64,000 nt of DNA from Ostrinia nubilalis (Eukaryota; Arthropoda; Insecta; Lepidoptera; Crambidae), in assembly GCF_963855985.1 (NCBI RefSeq), contig NC_087090.1:11344501-11408500 (forward strand), given 5' to 3'. Positions within the stretch are counted from its first letter, which is position 1. Every line of letters starts with the position of its first letter. Position numbers and translations under genes: made by a program. Positions 19,701 through 30,900 of this stretch are shown here, in pieces. The notes beneath the pieces were generated by a model. The model did no database searches and had not been told where the DNA came from. It saw only the letters and a list, made by a program, of their open reading frames with translations.

Positions 19701-22700
19701 ATAATGTCAGGTAAACCAAAGATGTTTATTTTGGTTTATGAGTTGTTTATCGTGTGCAATTCAGTAAAAATACTCATTAAAATGAAAAACCTCAAGTCAA
19801 ATAGAGATTTGTATGCATTATTAAAAACCACGATGAAAGATCGCGCTAGTTCTTTAGCTAGGATACTAGAGCTGTTTTCGCATACACTCTCTTCAGATAA
19901 ACAGAGGTAAGTACTAACGTAGTTAATACTTTATGAACATAAAGAAATACTATAAAACAGATATAGTAAAAAAATCATATTGTCATCATCTCAAAAGATT
20001 GTCGTTGAATTTAGTACATACCATACATACATTTTGTATGTATTTTTTTCTTCATTTATGATTGTGTTAGGTAGGTACTGAGTTACACATTTTATTTATC
20101 AGATAACTATAAAAAAAAACAATAATTTCATTGACATTGTTTGTCGCAAGAAGAAGTAGTGTCATTATAATGAGCACCAGTTTTTAGCTACAAACGTAGA
20201 TTGGCTTAGGCAATCTGTTGATTGGAGTCAGTTTTGTAGTCCGCTAAGTCCCTATAAAATTGCATTAGTATGTATCTAACAGCTAACAGAATATAAAATC
20301 AAGCTCGACAAAATCGAACAAAGTGATTGTGTGCAATGAAAAATCAGGCGTTTGCAAAAACATTTCTTTCATAAGTTTAACACTTAATGAGAATAAATTT
20401 AGAGTATTGTTAGATTATGTATCTAACAGTTAACAGAATATGAAAACAAGCTCGACAAAATCGAACAAAGTGATTGTGTGCAATGAAAAATCAGGCGTTT
20501 ACAAAAATATTTCTTTAATAATTTTAACACTTAATGAGAATAAATTTAGAGTATTGTTAGACTATGTTACTCTTTAAATATGGAAACAGACCAAAATGAG
20601 TGAGTATTTGCTTTTAATTGAACAATAAATACAAGTTTTTCATCACTATATTTTAAGATTTTTTTTCACTTATATTAATTGCCATCTAATAAGTAAAATC
20701 TATCACATTAGAAAGATAAACTTGTCAACCTTACACTGTAAAAATTTGAAGTTACTACGTTGAAGCAATCTCATTTTATTTTAAAAACACTGAGTAAGGA
20801 AGCGATGTCCAACGCTTTGTATGGGCTCGATCCAGTGTGCGTCGGGGCGGCAGTCATGAGCTATATGATACTAACCCCCCCCCCCCCCCCCCCCCCCCCC
20901 TTTAAAATAACCCTAGATAAAAACTATCCTGTCCTTTCCTGGGACTCAAATGATCTCTATGCCAAATCAAAATCGGTCTAGGCGTGAAAGCGACACAGAG
21001 AAACAGAGACAGAATTTGATATCCCCTAAATCAAACATTTCCTAGCAAGGTTGTGGAGAAGATGCCACGTACCGGAAAGTGCAGCGTGGGACGTCCACCC
21101 ACAAGGTGGACCGACAAACTACAGGAGGGCGCTGGATGCAGGCCGCTTAGTAGCGGTTATTACCAGTAATTATGGAAATCATTGGGGGAGGGCCTCCTCG
21201 GGAGGCCTATGTTCCGCAGTCAGGGTTCGAAAGGATAATTATCGTGATAATAACAGATGGATAATTATCGGTTGATTATAACAAAAAAATGCGCTCATGA
21301 AAATGAACTGTATTCGAAGTTTTCGAACGTGTATTCCGCACTTGCGTCTAGTGGTGGGTGTTAATCAACATAGATAGTTACAAAACGTATCTATTTAGCT
21401 CCACAATGATCAGAATGATCACTAAGTTATCTAGCGTCAAAATGTTTATCTATTTTCCAAGCTTTATGCGACTAGCAATAGGTAACTTGACAACAATCAG
21501 CAACCAAAAACATAAAGCAACATTCGCAATCAGAATTTCTTATGAAACAAATGTATCTTATACTGTTGATAATTATCCGATAATTATCTGATAATTATCC
21601 GATAATTATTATGAAGCGGAATTATCTTGATAATTTCGAACCCTGTCAGCAGTAGACGTCCTATGGCTGAAATGATGATGATGCTGAAAGGGCGAAGGGG
21701 TATGATGGAGGGGGGAGGTAGCTACCCAAAATCTTGGATGCATAATCTAAACTGAAATCATTACCATGGTTGTGACAAGCAGAAGGAGAACTTACCTGAG
21801 CTTTTGTACATTTATCATGAAGTTCTTTTAATTCTCCATTGTCTATAGTAGTGATTTCAACAGTTTTATCATGATTTCCTTGAACACTTTGTAACCTTAT
21901 TTCCATCTCACTAATTTGATCAATGAGACTACTTTCCCTGTTAGAAAGATTACAAATTTCTTTTGAAAATTCTTCATTTTTTAACATAGTAGTCTTTAAC
22001 TGCTGATTTAATTCTGCAACATAGTGCTCATAATGAGTATTAATTTGGTCTTTCTCTTTTTGTGTTCCTTTTAAAAGTTCCTCCAAATTCTTTATTTTTT
22101 GTATCAATTCTTGATTATCAACTTTAGCATCATTATGAGCAATTAAAACATTTGATCCACTTGTAAGTTGCTGCAATTGTAATTTTGTACAATCTAATTC
22201 ATTTTGAAGAAAATGGAGTTGATTAAGTAGACTGGTGTTTTCTGTCTCTTTTGAAGTCAAAATTGATTTGGTGAATTCTAGTTGTTCAGTCAAATTGTTA
22301 TTATCATCAGACAGGGATGTTTTTAAATTATTTAACTCTTTAATATGTTCACTCATTAATAAACTGTTTTCCGTGGCAGCCCCATACTTATCCATCAAAT
22401 CTTTTAATTCGTTTTGCAAAAATAACACTTGTTGTCTAGCATTATTATGATTGTTGATTTCAGCCTTATAATCTGAATCTAGTTGGTCACATTTTAATTG
22501 TAATTCTGCTACCTGTTCTTCTAAGTTCCTTTTATTGGCAACAAGTATTTGCGTAACATTTACATTCAAATCTAAAGGTTCAGATTGATCAAATATCTTA
22601 GCAGCATTATTATCAACATTTTTATTGCCTTCAGTAAGTTCACTGTTATCAAGAGCACTAGGGTTCTGTGACAAACTAGTACTATCAATGGTATCCACTT

Positions 22701-23888
22701 CGGATTTATGTGTAGTAATTAATTTTTTTTCTTGATGATCCCTGAGCTAAAATAATGCAGAAAATAAAAAGTACTTAATTAAATTAAGTTTTAAGCCACA
22801 ATTAATACATTCTAAAGCAGCGTTGCCAGACGTCCCGATTTTGGCGGGACGTCCCGATTTTTAAATCAAATTTAAATGTCCCGCGCGGGACAGGCTCTGT
22901 CCCGCTTTTCGGAGAGAGACACTCACTTCACCAGACTATTGTTTGAAACGCCATATTATTATAAAGAATAAAACTTTTTTAATTTTTTATTCTAAAGACG
23001 AATTTAACTATAGAGTAAATCTGATTTAAAATATAATTTTTTTGTTAAAATACATTTTCTATGGCTACTTTTGCTATCTATTGTCACGTAAACGTAATTT
23101 TAAGTCAATAAAAAGATACATATTTGAAAACCTTTGATTATATACGTTTTTTTTACTATGTCCCGCTTTTGACGGAAGAATCCCGCTATTTTCACTCAAA
23201 AAGTACCAAAGTCCTGACTTGGCGAAAAAAAAAACTGGTAACGCTGTTCTAAAGTCAATCATTTCAAAATAGCATTGACCAAAAGGTATGTTAATCTCAA
23301 AATGAAAAGCGATGTAATAAACTAGACACTTATTTATACGATGTCAATGTTGTCAACATGAAATTGTGAACTCCCGTCAGTTTATAAATAATGCATGAGA
23401 TTGTAAACTAACAGTTTAGGTTAGGTTAGATTGTAATCTAAGTACGGCAGATTATAATTTGACGAAATTCAAAATTTTACGGTAACTGTACATCATAACT
23501 AGTATAATAAATAAAATTCTTTGATAACCAGTAAGAATAATTATATTTATTTATCAGTTGTCAACTCACAACCTGCTGAGCCTAATAGAATTCAGTGGGA
23601 GTTTGTATGTGGATTTCTTTTGTGGCACCTACAATTGGAAGGTTACCTACCGTATCTACTTGAAGATGGGATGATCAGAAATATCTATTATGTTTTTTTA
23701 TAATTCAAACTAGGTACCTACTACAGACTTATCTTTAAATATCCAGTCGTACAGTGACGGATACTTGTGTTAGCTTTAGTGGGGCAAAGGATGAGACAAC
23801 ATCAAAATCCATTCTGCCGAAGTGTAGGTAATCAAAAATTCCTTACCTTTTTTCTGGCTAATTCTAGTTTTGCTGCTCTCATGTCCAT
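15957..23888 (-). CDS. GM130: Golgin GM130/GOLGA2-like protein (four coding exons)
   Basis: Joined exons 23847-23888, 21796-22746, 17542-17781 and 15957-16784 give 686 aa. All introns have GT/AG borders (donors GTAAGG, GTAAGT, GTTAGT) and all junctions are phase 0. The short basic N terminus (MDMRAAKLELARKK then LRDHQEKK) resembles the p115/importin-binding start of GM130. Residues about 60-640 are almost continuous coiled coil rich in E, K, Q and N, with DQINTHYEHYVAELNQQL near residue 230 like the conserved mid-region of GM130. The end CNCCSGNLIDV keeps the C-x-C-C-S-G signature and a hydrophobic C terminus of the kind bound by GRASP PDZ domains. GM130 tethers vesicles at the cis-Golgi. Identification rests on both ends; other golgins remain possible. 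It is divergent from PEDS1. Confidence 0.8.
16785..17541 (-). other. Golgin intron 3
   Basis: AT-rich intron. I see no repeat end or gene in it. Confidence 0.7.
17542..17781 (-). CDS. GM130: Golgin exon 3
   Basis: 80 codons, acceptor TTTTTTTCAG and donor AAAATG|GTTAGT. It encodes coiled-coil residues 332-411 (NELQDCMRKYEELSDLYKK...). The open frame runs on past the donor to a stop at 17512 but that part is not coiled coil, which supports the splice. Confidence 0.8.
18019..18914. mobile_element. hAT-type MITE with perfect 8-bp target duplication (in golgin intron 2)
   Basis: The ends CAGTGTTGGCA and TGCCAACACTG are inverted and flanked by CCCCTAAT at 18011-18018 and 18915-18922. Both subterminal zones are dense arrays of ATTAATCA/TGATTAAT words. 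The centre (about 18240-18780) is different, C-rich DNA with no recognised gene. Confidence 0.9.
20273..20566. repeat. Tandem duplication, 147-bp unit x 2
   Basis: Two adjacent copies beginning TATCTAACAG, both containing AAGCTCGACAAAATCGAAC and TGTGCAATGAAAAATCAGG, differ at few positions. Lies in golgin intron 2. Noncoding. Confidence 0.85.
20875..20900. repeat. 26-base C homopolymer
   Basis: An uninterrupted run of C; its exact length may be a sequencing artefact. Confidence 0.9.
21038..21690 (+). repeat. RTE-like LINE tail, split by a hAT MITE
   Basis: 21050-21220 encodes a degraded ...RPPTRWTDKL... region and 21654-21690 continues with the GTAGACGTCCTATGGCTGA end. The MITE at 21221-21645 separates them. 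Stops and indels show it is dead. Confidence 0.7.
21221..21645. mobile_element. hAT-type MITE, 8-bp target duplication with one mismatch
   Basis: The ends CAGGGTTCGAAA and its inverse are flanked by TCCGCAGT (21213-21220) and TCAGCAGT (21646-21653). The interior has several GATAATTATC palindromes near both ends. No ORF of note. Confidence 0.85.
21796..22746 (-). CDS. GM130: Golgin exon 2
   Basis: 317 codons, acceptor TTATTTTAG and donor CTCAG|GTAAGT. It encodes residues 15-331: the rest of the basic start, an acidic Ser-rich linker and the first long coiled coil. Confidence 0.85.
22818..23246. mobile_element. hAT-type MITE with perfect 8-bp target duplication (in golgin intron 1)
   Basis: The left end CAGCGTTGCCAGACGTCCCG and right end GTAACGCTG are inverted at the tip and flanked by TTCTAAAG at 22810-22817 and 23247-23254. 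Several TCCCGC and GGGACGTCCCG words cluster at the left. No coding content. Confidence 0.9.
23847..23888 (-). CDS. GM130: Golgin exon 1
   Basis: 14 codons from ATG at 23888; a second in-frame ATG follows two codons later. Donor AAAAAG|GTAAGG. It encodes the basic start of the protein. Confidence 0.75.
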
Positions 23889-24729
23889 CTTTTATCAAAT
23901 ATAAATTATTTAACATCTACAGTTGACGATAATTCGTATTAAAAATTTATATATAAATAATTATCTGCGAAAATGACGGATTTCACACACATTACACATC
24001 ATCACATCAAATTCATATTATTTTTTTTTATTACTACAAGTAGGTACTACGCTTCTATTGCAAACGATTCTATTGAAATTATCGAACAAATATCGCTCTT
24101 TTGGCCAATGGAAAACGTCTAAGTGTTCATTAATAAGAATAATGGCCAATTGTGGCATTGACGTTTGGTGACAGTTTCAAAAAACCGCTGACACTGAGAG
24201 CGTGGTACCGTCCTTTTGACAAATAAACTACGTTCCGATTTGCGTAGTTTCGCCTTCTATCTTATTATTTATTTAGATTTTTTAGATTTCATTTTTGTTT
24301 TCTTTACATCATTATTGCCTTTTTTATCGTTTTAGGACAAGAAATTTTGTCTCTTAGTTTGCTATTTGTTATAACCATGAATTATTTTTATTTATTGAGC
24401 TTTCTAGCGGCTGGAAAAAATTGCGGAAAAAATATTCCAAAAGTTATTATGTCATTGAAGAAAAGGATTTTTGGGTTTCGGAACGTTTAATAAATGTCAT
24501 TCAATATACGGTATTTTTTCACAGATATTTTTTTTTGTATTGATTACGATCATACGTTAGCGATCCCTCATTCCCTCCTCTTTCATTCATTGTTTGGTCA
24601 GTGTTTGCGAACCGTGTTTTACGAGTTAATCTTTTGATTGATTGATATGTAATTTCTACCAAAAATCATCGTCAATAAGATAAGAACAGATAAGCCATTT
24701 GAAGTGTTGTTAAAGGTTATTATTGAATA
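23889..24729. promoter_or_regulatory. Shared divergent promoter region of golgin and PEDS1 genes
   Basis: 841 bp separate the two start codons, which point away from each other. No repeat insertion is seen here, in contrast to all introns around it. No TATA box position can be assigned with confidence. The role is inferred from arrangement only. Confidence 0.6.
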
Positions 24730-24988
24730 ATGGCTTTACCTTTGCCTATTCCCCCTTGTTCTAAAAGGGATGGCCTTACTGGACTTGGTTGTGAACGTTT
24801 TGAATACGCCAGCACCATGGCAACAACATTACTTGCGCCAGTAAAAACGGAAAGACAAATTCTTGAGCATTCCATGTCAGAGGATGATCCTAATGCGAAT
24901 ACTCAATCATCAAGTGAAGTAGGCACTCAGCCACGCTGGGGTCCACGGCACCGTGGCGCACAAGAATTGGCCGAACTTTATAGTCCAG
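24730..24988 (+). CDS. PEDS1: PEDS1 exon 1
   Basis: 86 codons plus one base; donor CCAG|GTGAGT. The tail [19 protein letters not shown] is the conserved lead-in of the family. Confidence 0.9.
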
Positions 24989-27900
24989 GTGAGTAATAAT
25001 TAGATACATTAAAAAGAGTTTTTTAGGAGGTATTGATGTCACGTCAAAGTCAAACTTATTTGAATGTATAAAACATTTCAGTACATGCAAAATTTCCGAT
25101 TATAAACACTAGGTATATTATAGCTATCCATTTGCCAGTTTTAATGCAATTTTTAAGCACAACATACTGTATATAAGGTGTTATTTTTTGTACTGATCAT
25201 ACTTTACCAACGCATCTAATAAAATCATACAAATACAACCCAAGTGTTTTTAAAAAAAAATTCAGGCTAGTTTTCGAGTAAAACGACAAAGAATGTTTCG
25301 AAAAAAATAAAAAATAAATCATCCTTTGAGCGCGGTGAGTATTCGTTTGTACGCACTATCGTAGTAGCCGGCCGAGGGCAACGACCTGCCACGTGCCGCG
25401 CCGCGTGAGTCGGCCATATTGATATCGCTCGCTGCCAGTGGTGCCAGACTCTGGGGGTCAAATGGCGACCAAAAAATGCAAACGGCTACCGGTAGCCATT
25501 TAGGCTACCTAGAAAATAAGATCGGGCTATTTAGGCTTATTCAGGATTACCTTGGAAAAATAAATACTAACCTAGTATTCTGTAATTCAGTTAGTTTTTT
25601 AAAATGACCCCTACCCCCTTTTACTACTCTAAAAAGTCCAAACTCCATACTAAATCCGTCAATTTTTTTCTAAGTGTCAGTTCCATACAAATTACGTTCG
25701 AAAACTCGGTTATTCGGCTAAGTCCTGCACCCTCTTTGCTATACCCTAACCGTACATAAATAATAATTATCAAAATCTGTTTACTTTACACATTACCGGT
25801 GGGCCAGCTGGTATTCTATACAATGCCTAGGAATTACATACACGCCTAGGTAAAGTATTTATTGAACAATAATATTTTATACATTGCCTACGCGCCCCAG
25901 GCATTGATTTTACACATTGACTAGGGATTGTATAGAATTCATAAGTTATACAAATTGCCGCTAACACATACATTACGCACACATTTACACGCAATATAAA
26001 TACACAATTAAGAAAACAACATGGCCGCAATATAGGAAATGACAGGTTTTGTGTGTGTGTGTATGTGTGTGTGTGTGTGTGTGTAGTTGTCAGCTGATTA
26101 CCTATATTGCAGCCATGTTGATTTCTTAAATCTTGTATGTACTCGGCACAAGTCAGGTAGTTAGTGACGTCACATAAAAATGTTGCCAGAATGAGTAGGC
26201 TGACCAAACATTATTATCTATCTCTTTTTTCATACGTCACCATGGGTAAGTTAGAAAGAGATAAACAGTGTTTGTCATTAATGTGTCGATTTGATATGTA
26301 TTTTTGTATACTTGCCTCAAAATGTTAGGCGAATTAGGCTACTTCAGGAAAAAAAATATATTAGGCGATTTAGGCTACTCGGTAGGAAAAATTAGGCGAA
26401 TTGAGTTAGCTGATATCTGGCAACCCTGCTCGCTGCCATGCCAGTCGCTCCGCGCCCACAGCCCGCGCCGAGCCGCCGATCGGCATGCGGGAGCGCAACA
26501 ACATAAATAATCGTCCCAGTCCGTCCAATGCGCCCAAACGTATTGCAGTGTATGTGTGATTTATTACAATGCCGCGCTTGATCAATAACAAAACGCAGGT
26601 GAAATTATGTTTCGGGCACACTTAACTGGCCGACGAGAAACATTGACGAGTCGAAAACCTTCATTGCTTGTTTGGAGCCGCGCAGCGCTTCAGGGAGCGC
26701 AGCCGTATCCTGACTTGACGAGATTCCGTGCGCTTCGAGGACGAAGTTCTGGATTTCAATTTCAATCACCGGCACAGTGCTGGCGGTACCCAGATGCGAG
26801 CGCCGCAGACGGCGGCTTTTGCGTAAAAATACGGAATGCCTTATCAAGGAGTTGTTGCCAAAGGGCCACGACCGCGACCTAGTTCTATCGATGGTTATTG
26901 CGGAAGTCTACCTAGGTACATACCTACAGTGTGATTTGGACAGATGAGTGCTTGTTTACGCGAAAGGGACTTTTTCCGTAAAAAAGTTAGTGCGCGAATT
27001 GTGAATACAACATCCGACGTGGTGTCTAGTGAACAGCAAGCAAGTGTGTAGCCCGAAAGCATTACCTCAATTCGATCGTGGCTAGATTAGACAGTGCAAG
27101 ACAGTGTTTACGTGAACATTCAACAAAGGCTTGACGTTCAAAATGTATTGTGATTAGTGTAATAATAACCTAGGAACTTTAAATAACAACATTCAAAATA
27201 GGTAAATGTGTGAATAAGTAAAATCAATGAATCTAAAGTGTGATGGCAAATCATAATTTAGGAATTAAAACCAGGAAAATTGATCAGTGAGTTTTATTTA
27301 CAACACCTATTCATATTCAATATTAGGGTGCATTTCCACTGAAGCGAAGCGAAGTAGTAATAGGTATGTACCTATCAATTTTTTATTACGTCTCTAAATA
27401 AATTGCGTAGGCATTACGAAACCGTAGATATTGAATTCCAATTTCTATCCTTTTTTAAATTTCTAGTTTAACGCGGATGATTCGCCTCGGTTCGTTGGAA
27501 AAGTCCCCCGCTATTACACTAATGAAAATACACTTATTTACCTACTTATGTAGCTAGATTTAGTTTCTCCCAGCGCGTAGTACCTATTAACATGACGTAA
27601 CATCGTACATACTCACGAGTGATAATTTTTGGTAACGTAGGTTTAGTGTAATCTAACCTTTATGTGTGTGAACGTTGAATGAATGCGCGCGGCCATTGTT
27701 CGTACTCGTATGAATGAAACGAGTAAAGAAAGAGAGAGAGGCAGTGAGTGAAGACAGGATGGTTGTAAAAATAATATCTTTTTTTTGTTAGGAAAAGTAA
27801 AAACAAAAACTAGCCTGAATTTTTTTTTAAAAACACTTGGGTTGTATTTGTATGATTTTATTAGATGCGTTGGTAAAGTATGATCAGTACAAAAAATAAC

Positions 27901-30900
27901 ACCTTATATAACAATGTACCTATTAAGTACTAACTTTGTAGTATGTCATATTAGTTATTGAACAGAAATCTTAAATAAACATATAGACATGTATACCAAG
28001 GGTGTTGTGTTACTGATATAAGTTGTTGATATACTGATTCCTACCTACAGCTACTGAATATGATGTTGACGTGTGCATAACACATGTTCAGTAGGTACAT
28101 AACTATCTGTATGAGATGATTTCAAGATAAAAATAGCAATATTCATAGTGGTTTCGGTTTGGTATATAACAATTTTTTTCAACAGGCAAAAGGCTCCAGG
28201 AATGGGTGTGTGTGGTGGTTTGTTGCACATTATGTATTTGTGCTGGAATCCTCATGGCCAGACACATATGTGCCGATGTGTCGCTATTATTTGCAGCAGT
28301 TGCCGGTGTTTTAACAGCAGATTTTGCTTCAGGCGTGGTACACTGGGCTGCAGACACTTGGGGCACTGTTGACTTACCTCTCATAGGCAAAGTAATCATA
28401 ATATTTTTGATAATGCAATCCATAAGTTGTCATCATGCCACATGCGTGTCTGCTTTGCCTTCTATTCTTCAATGATCCTGTATATCTTATTTTTCTATAA
28501 CTTCTCAAGATAAATTAATAGTGTTTCATTGCTGTGATAACATATTAATCTTCTATACTAAAAACACAAGATTTTTGTTTTATGTTTAGGCTTGAAGACT
28601 GATACACTGATAACTGTTTTTGTTGTTTGGTATTTTAGAGCTAGTCTTTGTAAAATTCCACACAATTTTGGCCTCTATCAACTGGCCAATCTGGAAAACA
28701 TTGGGGAGGTCTATGTTTAGCAATAAAATGTCCTGTGGCAGAAATTATTCAGACAAAAATGAAACGATAATAATAATAAAGTGCTTGTGCATAATATAAT
28801 TAAATGATCTTTCTTCCACAAATCATCTAGGCACGTTTTATGTGTTGTTTGAATGAAATTTTTCTAAAGCTTTACTCTACAACCATGCATAGCTGGGTTG
28901 CTTGTAATATAAGCACTTTTAATTTTATAATAGTTTCAATTGAAGAGGCTTTCGTGCTACTATTACATAAACTTGAATAAGAATGAATAAAAAATAAATA
29001 ATTAGAATAATTTAGTAAAAAAATCGCTAACCAGTCGAACGCCGCGATCGTTGCTTACCTACTGGTGCTGTGTTTGACATTTTGTGATGTTGAAAACATT
29101 ATATTTCACTGAATGGGATTAAAATATAGACCAAAACTAGAAAGACAGTGATGTTCTTTTTTAAATCCATCAAGAAATGGCTGATTAATTATTTAAATTA
29201 CCTCCATAATTATTTTCGCGTGGAACTCAAACATAGGCGGTACTGTGACGTCACGCCACCTATTCAAGTTTCAACCACAATACTTACCAGTGGGTCTAGA
29301 CAAAGTGCAAATTATAATCGCAAACCAGTCGAAAAGTGGTCGAAAAGCCCCTTTTTTGTATGGAGTTTTGACGGATTCGATTTTCGATTCGATCATAAAG
29401 TGCGTTTTGTCTAGGCACGCAGACCACCCCTGGCGCGCTGACTAAAAGTCAAAGTCTTCTTCTTCTTTTTGTATATGGCCAGGTTAGGGATATGTCAAAA
29501 AAAGGTTCCAAATACTAAGAAACAATCTCGAGTGACCCTGTCTGAAAAATTTAAAACTACTGAGATTTTTAAAAATTTGATCTGTCAACAGTACTGGACC
29601 TGAGCCCCGATTACGGTAATTTTTAACGTCTACAATACAGACGCGCTTCTTCGATTCTGCGATACGATTGGTCAAAACAGTTTAACAGTCAGCTGTCAGT
29701 CAACGTCAGCTGTTTCGACCAATCGTATCGCAGAATCGATGAAGCGCGTCTGGATTGGAGACGTTAAAAATTACCGTAATCGGGGCTCAGGGGTAATTCA
29801 CTATTTGTACTCCGAATGAGTAAAAAACTCAGTAAAACTCATTTATTTCTGTAAGTAGGCTTTAAAAAAGCACTTTTACACGTCCCAGTACCCTACCACT
29901 GCTTCAGGACAATAAATGGGCCAGTGCTGAAAAGAAGCAGCGCAAGAAACTCAGACACTATTGTCAGCCTCTTTTTCAAAGGTTTACAGGTTTTCAAAAT
30001 ACATAGTTATAAATATTTATGCGAGCTAGGCAGTTACGCATCCCAAACATTTTTATCTTTTAAATAATCATCGACTTTATAGTAGCCCTTTTTCATTAAG
30101 GTACTTTTAATATGTGCTTTGAATTTATGAATGGGTAGTTCTACAACAGTTTCTGGTAATTTATTAAATAATTTAATACATTTCCCCATAAATGAATTCC
30201 CAATCTTATGCAGTCTGAAATTTGGAACGGCAAGTTTATTTTTGTTTCTTGTATTAAAGTTATGCAAATCGCTCTTTTTCGTGGCGTGACGTCACCGTTC
30301 AAATGGCGCGAAATATTTGTTATGCGCATCTTTAGGGCCCTGTAACTTCTTTATTTGTAGAGATGATTCTTCCACAAAATTAAATATTATTGGTTATACT
30401 TATACACTGGTCATCAAAAATCGACCCACCCGCGACAAGCACTTTCAAACGTATGCATCCCCACTTCCTACCAATATTACTATACTATATTACCATTTAA
30501 AAGCCTAGTTCTAAACTTCATTTCATTAAAGGAAAGGTTTTTACCCCAAAAATGTGTCTGTAGAAGAATCCAGAGTCACTTCTTCAAAAAATAGGTAGTT
30601 ACGCTTGAGCCAACTTTTATGGCTATAAAACTGTTAAGTTGGGATTAATCGCTATCCATCTGTTAAAGAGGACACGTGAGATCATTATTTGGTTTTATAA
30701 CCATAAAAATTGGTCTAATTGATCCCAGAGGTGAGCCCAAAGTAAGGTCTTTTTTCAAGTTTTTCAAGTCACATTTATTGTATATGTTAATCGTTTATTA
30801 GGTAATTAAATGTGTTTTTCTTTAAGGATATTTATTGGGCTTTCAAATAACACCAATATTGTTGGGGCACCATGATTGTGTCAGTAGAAACGAGTTTTCC

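Larger units (their letters stand above)
25172..27908 (+). mobile_element. Dead DD41D-type element in PEDS1 intron 1
   Basis: Inverted ends TAAGGTGTTATTTTTTG...TACCAACGCATCTAA at both sides match the element at 1-4035, flanked by TA. It holds a decayed transposase (about 26590-26990) and the same 3'-side block in + orientation. A hAT-type element (25436-26428) is inserted in its 5' region. Confidence 0.85.

Noticed and set aside
20760..20981. ORF with a proline run
   Set aside because: The prolines come from the C homopolymer; no other support.
29148..29445. Overlapping ORFs of 66-88 codons
   Set aside because: Lie in intron 2 of PEDS1 in repeat-like sequence; no shared motif with known proteins.
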